A stretch of 64,000 bases of DNA from Syntrophotalea acetylenivorans (GTDB taxonomy: Bacteria > Desulfobacterota > Desulfuromonadia > Desulfuromonadales > Syntrophotaleaceae), in assembly GCF_001887775.1 (NCBI RefSeq), contig NZ_CP015519.1, positions 806,001 to 870,000 of the forward strand, in the 5' to 3' direction. The notes beneath the pieces are model-generated. The model ran no database searches, had not been told where the DNA came from, and saw only the letters and a list, made by a program, of their open reading frames with translations. Below, in pieces: positions 61,497 through 64,000 of the stretch (the first letter of the stretch is position 1; every line of letters starts with the position of its first letter). Made by a program: the position numbers and the translations under genes.

Positions 61497-63656
61497 CTAT
61501 GATGTGCCGCTATCCACTAGAAACCTTCGCCCGGCACAATCTCCTATCGGCTCCGCCGGAGGCCAGTCATCCCCAGACAACAGTCCGTCAAGGTCAAAAC
61601 CCAATCCCCGGCCAGGCAAAGTAAAAGTCACCTTGGTTCCACTGCCTACTTCGCTGTCGACCCATATGTCGCAACCATGGGCTTCGATAATGTTCTTAAC
61701 GATTGCCATCCCCAGGCCGAGGCCCTCTTTGGCCGTATTCGAAGCATCGACCCGATAAAACTTGTCGAAGACCCTTTCTACCTGCTCAGGGGTCATGCCG
61801 ACACCTTCATCGCTGACAGAAATTCGCAGGTTTCCTTCTGACGGCTCGCAAGCCACACGAATCACACCCCCGGGCGGAGAAAATTTTACTGCGTTTCCGA
61901 GCAAATTTTCCATCACTTGAAAAAGTTTCCGATCATCCAGAAATACCATCAGTGGCATTTCAGGAAGCACAGCTTCAAAATGATGGTCCGGGCAGGCCCG
62001 TTGAAAATCGTTTGTGCTGCGCTCAATGATCGACCTTATATCAGCCCAATCTTTTTTCAAGCGAATAAGGTGTCCGGAATCGACACGGGAAAGATCCAGA
62101 AGGTCACCGACGATTTTTCCCAGAATTTCGGCCTTTTTATGAATAACGGAAAGAAACTCGGCCTGCTGCTCCTCATCAATACCTTGTTTGCTCAACAAAA
62201 GCTCGGAAAAACCCATGACTGCCGTTAAAGGAGTACGCAGTTCGTGGGCCGCTGTAGCAATAAACTCCCTCTTCATCCGGTCAAGCTCTCGTTCCCGACT
62301 CACATCCCGAAGCAGAGTGATGACACCAACTTCTTTGCCGCCCTTGTCCTTGACAATCGCGGGTTTTGCCTGAATCGTACGAACCTCGTCCTCATTATCA
62401 CCGGGCAACTCCAGGTCCACCAGAGTTTCATCTTTGGCCCCGGATTGAACCGACACCAATTGTTTCGCTAACTGCTTGTCTTCAATCGCGGTATCGATAG
62501 GCATAAAATAGACGTCTTCAAGCCGTTTACCCAGCATTATTTCGGCAGAAGCACTCATCAAAATAATACGATTCTCCATATCGGTGAAAACCAGCCCATC
62601 GGCTACCGATCGGAGAATGACTTCGATCTTTGCACCGACCCGCTGGGAATCAGCCAGAGCCTTTTTAAGGGCCGCTTCGTCTCTTTTACGCTGAATGATC
62701 CGCCACACATCATTCAACACCAGATACAACTGTTTTACATCTTCGTCGGTGTAATCCTGCTCCTTGTTTCCCACTCCAGCCAAAAGCACTATTTTGCCAT
62801 TATCTTCAACGGGCAGATTCATATGCCGCTTCAGTGGCAAATGCCAACCTGGGAGCCCCTGTTTTAAAGAACTGGCCTTACAATCATTTGTAATTATCGG
62901 TTTGCGTTGCCGTATTGCCTCGCCCCACAACCCCGTCTCAGACACCTTATAAGCTTGGGGGTAATCCGTGACCGAGCATTGCTCGATTGCCGACTTTGAC
63001 CAGGCGTGAAAAGTGATTTCCGACTCGTCATTATTAACAAAACAGAGGTAGCCAATTTGGCTGTCGGTAAGTCGCACGCATGCTTCAAGAGCATAGTCCA
63101 AAATATACTTCTCAGACTCATTAATCATTTGGCTAAGATTATACAAGGCCTGAAACCTGATTTCATCGAGCTCAAGGGTTCGCTGAGCCCTTTTTTGCTC
63201 ACTGACATCGATGAAACTCTTTAAAAGCAGTGGCCTGCCAGCATGGTTAACAGGAGTCACGGTCTTATGAACGGGAATCGTCGTGCCGTCACTCTTAAGC
63301 AATTGATTCTCACAAATTTCCATATCCTGAGAGAAGTTGGTGAGCGAACTACTTCCCTGTGCCTCAGCGCAAACATAGTCGTGGCAGATATGACCGATCA
63401 AATCTTCTTTGGGCCGCCCGAGCATATTAGTAGCATAGGCGTTGACATCGACAATCCGATTCGTTTCCGGATCGACAAGCAGGACTCCGGCATGAAGGGA
63501 GTCCAAAACAGTATTGCCCATGGTGTCCTGGGTCCTGCGATTCTGCCCGGCAAGCCGCTGTTTAGCTTCTCTGGCTTCCAGTTCGGCAATACGTTGACGA
63601 GCGGCCGTCAGTTCAGCGATAAGGTCCTGTCTATTTTCGAAGGTTTCCCTGAGCAT
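61497..63656 (-). CDS. PAS-GAF-PAS sensor histidine kinase
   Basis: The 719-residue protein has no membrane segment. A coiled coil (1-40) is followed by a PAS domain (about 45-150), a GAF-type domain (about 185-320), and a second PAS (345-455). The HisKA phosphoacceptor is in ATAAHELRTPLTAV with His near 470. The ATPase has NLLGNAVKFSPPGG (N box), SDEGVGMTPEQ (G1) and GLGLGMAIVK (G2). The last 30 residues are nonconserved. A response regulator gene is not in the window. GGGAAAAA before the ATG at 63656 is an acceptable ribosome site. Confidence 0.93.
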   Translation of the reverse strand: MLRETFENRQDLIAELTAARQRIAELEAREAKQRLAGQNRRTQDTMGNTVLDSLHAGVLLVDPETNRIVDVNAYATNMLGRPKEDLIGHICHDYVCAEAQGSSSLTNFSQDMEICENQLLKSDGTTIPVHKTVTPVNHAGRPLLLKSFIDVSEQKRAQRTLELDEIRFQALYNLSQMINESEKYILDYALEACVRLTDSQIGYLCFVNNDESEITFHAWSKSAIEQCSVTDYPQAYKVSETGLWGEAIRQRKPIITNDCKASSLKQGLPGWHLPLKRHMNLPVEDNGKIVLLAGVGNKEQDYTDEDVKQLYLVLNDVWRIIQRKRDEAALKKALADSQRVGAKIEVILRSVADGLVFTDMENRIILMSASAEIMLGKRLEDVYFMPIDTAIEDKQLAKQLVSVQSGAKDETLVDLELPGDNEDEVRTIQAKPAIVKDKGGKEVGVITLLRDVSRERELDRMKREFIATAAHELRTPLTAVMGFSELLLSKQGIDEEQQAEFLSVIHKKAEILGKIVGDLLDLSRVDSGHLIRLKKDWADIRSIIERSTNDFQRACPDHHFEAVLPEMPLMVFLDDRKLFQVMENLLGNAVKFSPPGGVIRVACEPSEGNLRISVSDEGVGMTPEQVERVFDKFYRVDASNTAKEGLGLGMAIVKNIIEAHGCDIWVDSEVGSGTKVTFTLPGRGLGFDLDGLLSGDDWPPAEPIGDCAGRRFLVDSGTS

Positions 63657-64000
63657 CGGTTTTTCCCGAAAGGTTCTGATCGAAGCAACTGCAAACGAAG
63701 CATCAAAATTGCGCGATCGAAATCCAAACTTAAATATAACGATGTTTTAACTTACGAAGATTACCAAAACATCTCCTGATTGCAAAAAGTTTTTTTTGGC
63801 AAAGAAAATACCATGCCTCAAAGAGTATGGCTGGCGTAACCTTGAAACAACGATGAAACCAGCAATCCGGCCGCAGAGACATATCCTGAAACAATCGCAA
63901 ATATGCTGGTCTTGCGGCAACTTACAGAAGAAACTTTAAGCAGGGGTTAAAGACGGGATCGGTGAAATATAGGCGAGATGCTTACTCCATGAAGACACCG
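63657..64000. other. Region upstream of the histidine kinase, to window edge
   Basis: No gene is supported. It should hold the kinase promoter. Confidence 0.4.

Noticed and set aside
1-64000. CRISPR arrays
   Set aside because: No regularly spaced repeats or cas genes were seen.

Overview
The backbone looks like a Desulfuromonadales-type (Geobacter/Pelobacter/Desulfuromonas-like) anaerobic deltaproteobacterium. The reasons are a tungsten aldehyde:ferredoxin oxidoreductase, a cytoplasmic Mo/W-pterin enzyme related to acetylene hydratase, a giant NAD-dependent glutamate dehydrogenase, a polyferredoxin membrane protein, a B12-binding radical SAM protein and an HDOD-GGDEF protein. This placement comes from gene content and codon use read by eye; no database search was possible.

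Left backbone (1-28,674), moderately GC-rich: two mechanosensitive-channel-type genes; a rimB-rimK-aspartoacylase operon; glutamate dehydrogenase; radical SAM/DUF4080; HDOD-GGDEF; a Trm112-type methyltransferase; a Mo/W oxidoreductase; an RlmI-like methyltransferase; an SrkA kinase; a parvulin; a DnaQ-like exonuclease; a tRNA-dihydrouridine synthase with DUF3820; an RRM protein; AOR; an M48 lipoprotein and a DEAD-box helicase. Several intergenic palindromic repeat families lie here.

Genomic island (28,675-52,255), clearly AT-rich: it is inserted in the 3' end of a tRNA-Leu(CAG) gene. It is bounded by an 18-bp direct repeat and carries a tyrosine recombinase next to the tRNA. From left to right it holds a NACHT STAND ATPase; several genes separated by integron attC-like sites with no integron integrase (a Ser/Thr kinase, a DUF3800 protein, two unknown proteins); a serine resolvase with a res-like region; a possible PD-(D/E)XK nuclease protein; a resolvase fragment; an HUH Rep-like protein; a seven-gene ubiquitin-like conjugation operon; a 5'-truncated ssb; a GIY-YIG nuclease; a membrane protein; a second M48 lipoprotein; a PEGA-like lipoprotein; a secreted SNase; and the integrase.

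The most interesting locus is 40,802-44,631 on the minus strand. In order of transcription it encodes a membrane-anchored zinc-ribbon/OB-fold protein, a J-domain protein, an E1 (ThiF-like), a ubiquitin-like protein ending in a free glycine, an E2 with an HPN motif, active cysteine and C-terminal zinc ribbon, a JAB/JAMM deconjugase, and a DUF4236 protein. Six of the seven genes overlap a neighbour, so they are probably translated together. The core four match the Bil-type bacterial ubiquitin-like antiphage logic; the J-domain, OB-fold and DUF4236 partners are the unusual part.

Right backbone (52,256-64,000): capsule/exopolysaccharide precursor genes (two nucleotide-sugar dehydrogenases, a GalE-family epimerase, a CpsB-type phosphatase), a secretin-N-like protein, a Tat-exported DUF362 protein coupled to a polyferredoxin membrane protein, and a PAS-GAF-PAS histidine kinase.
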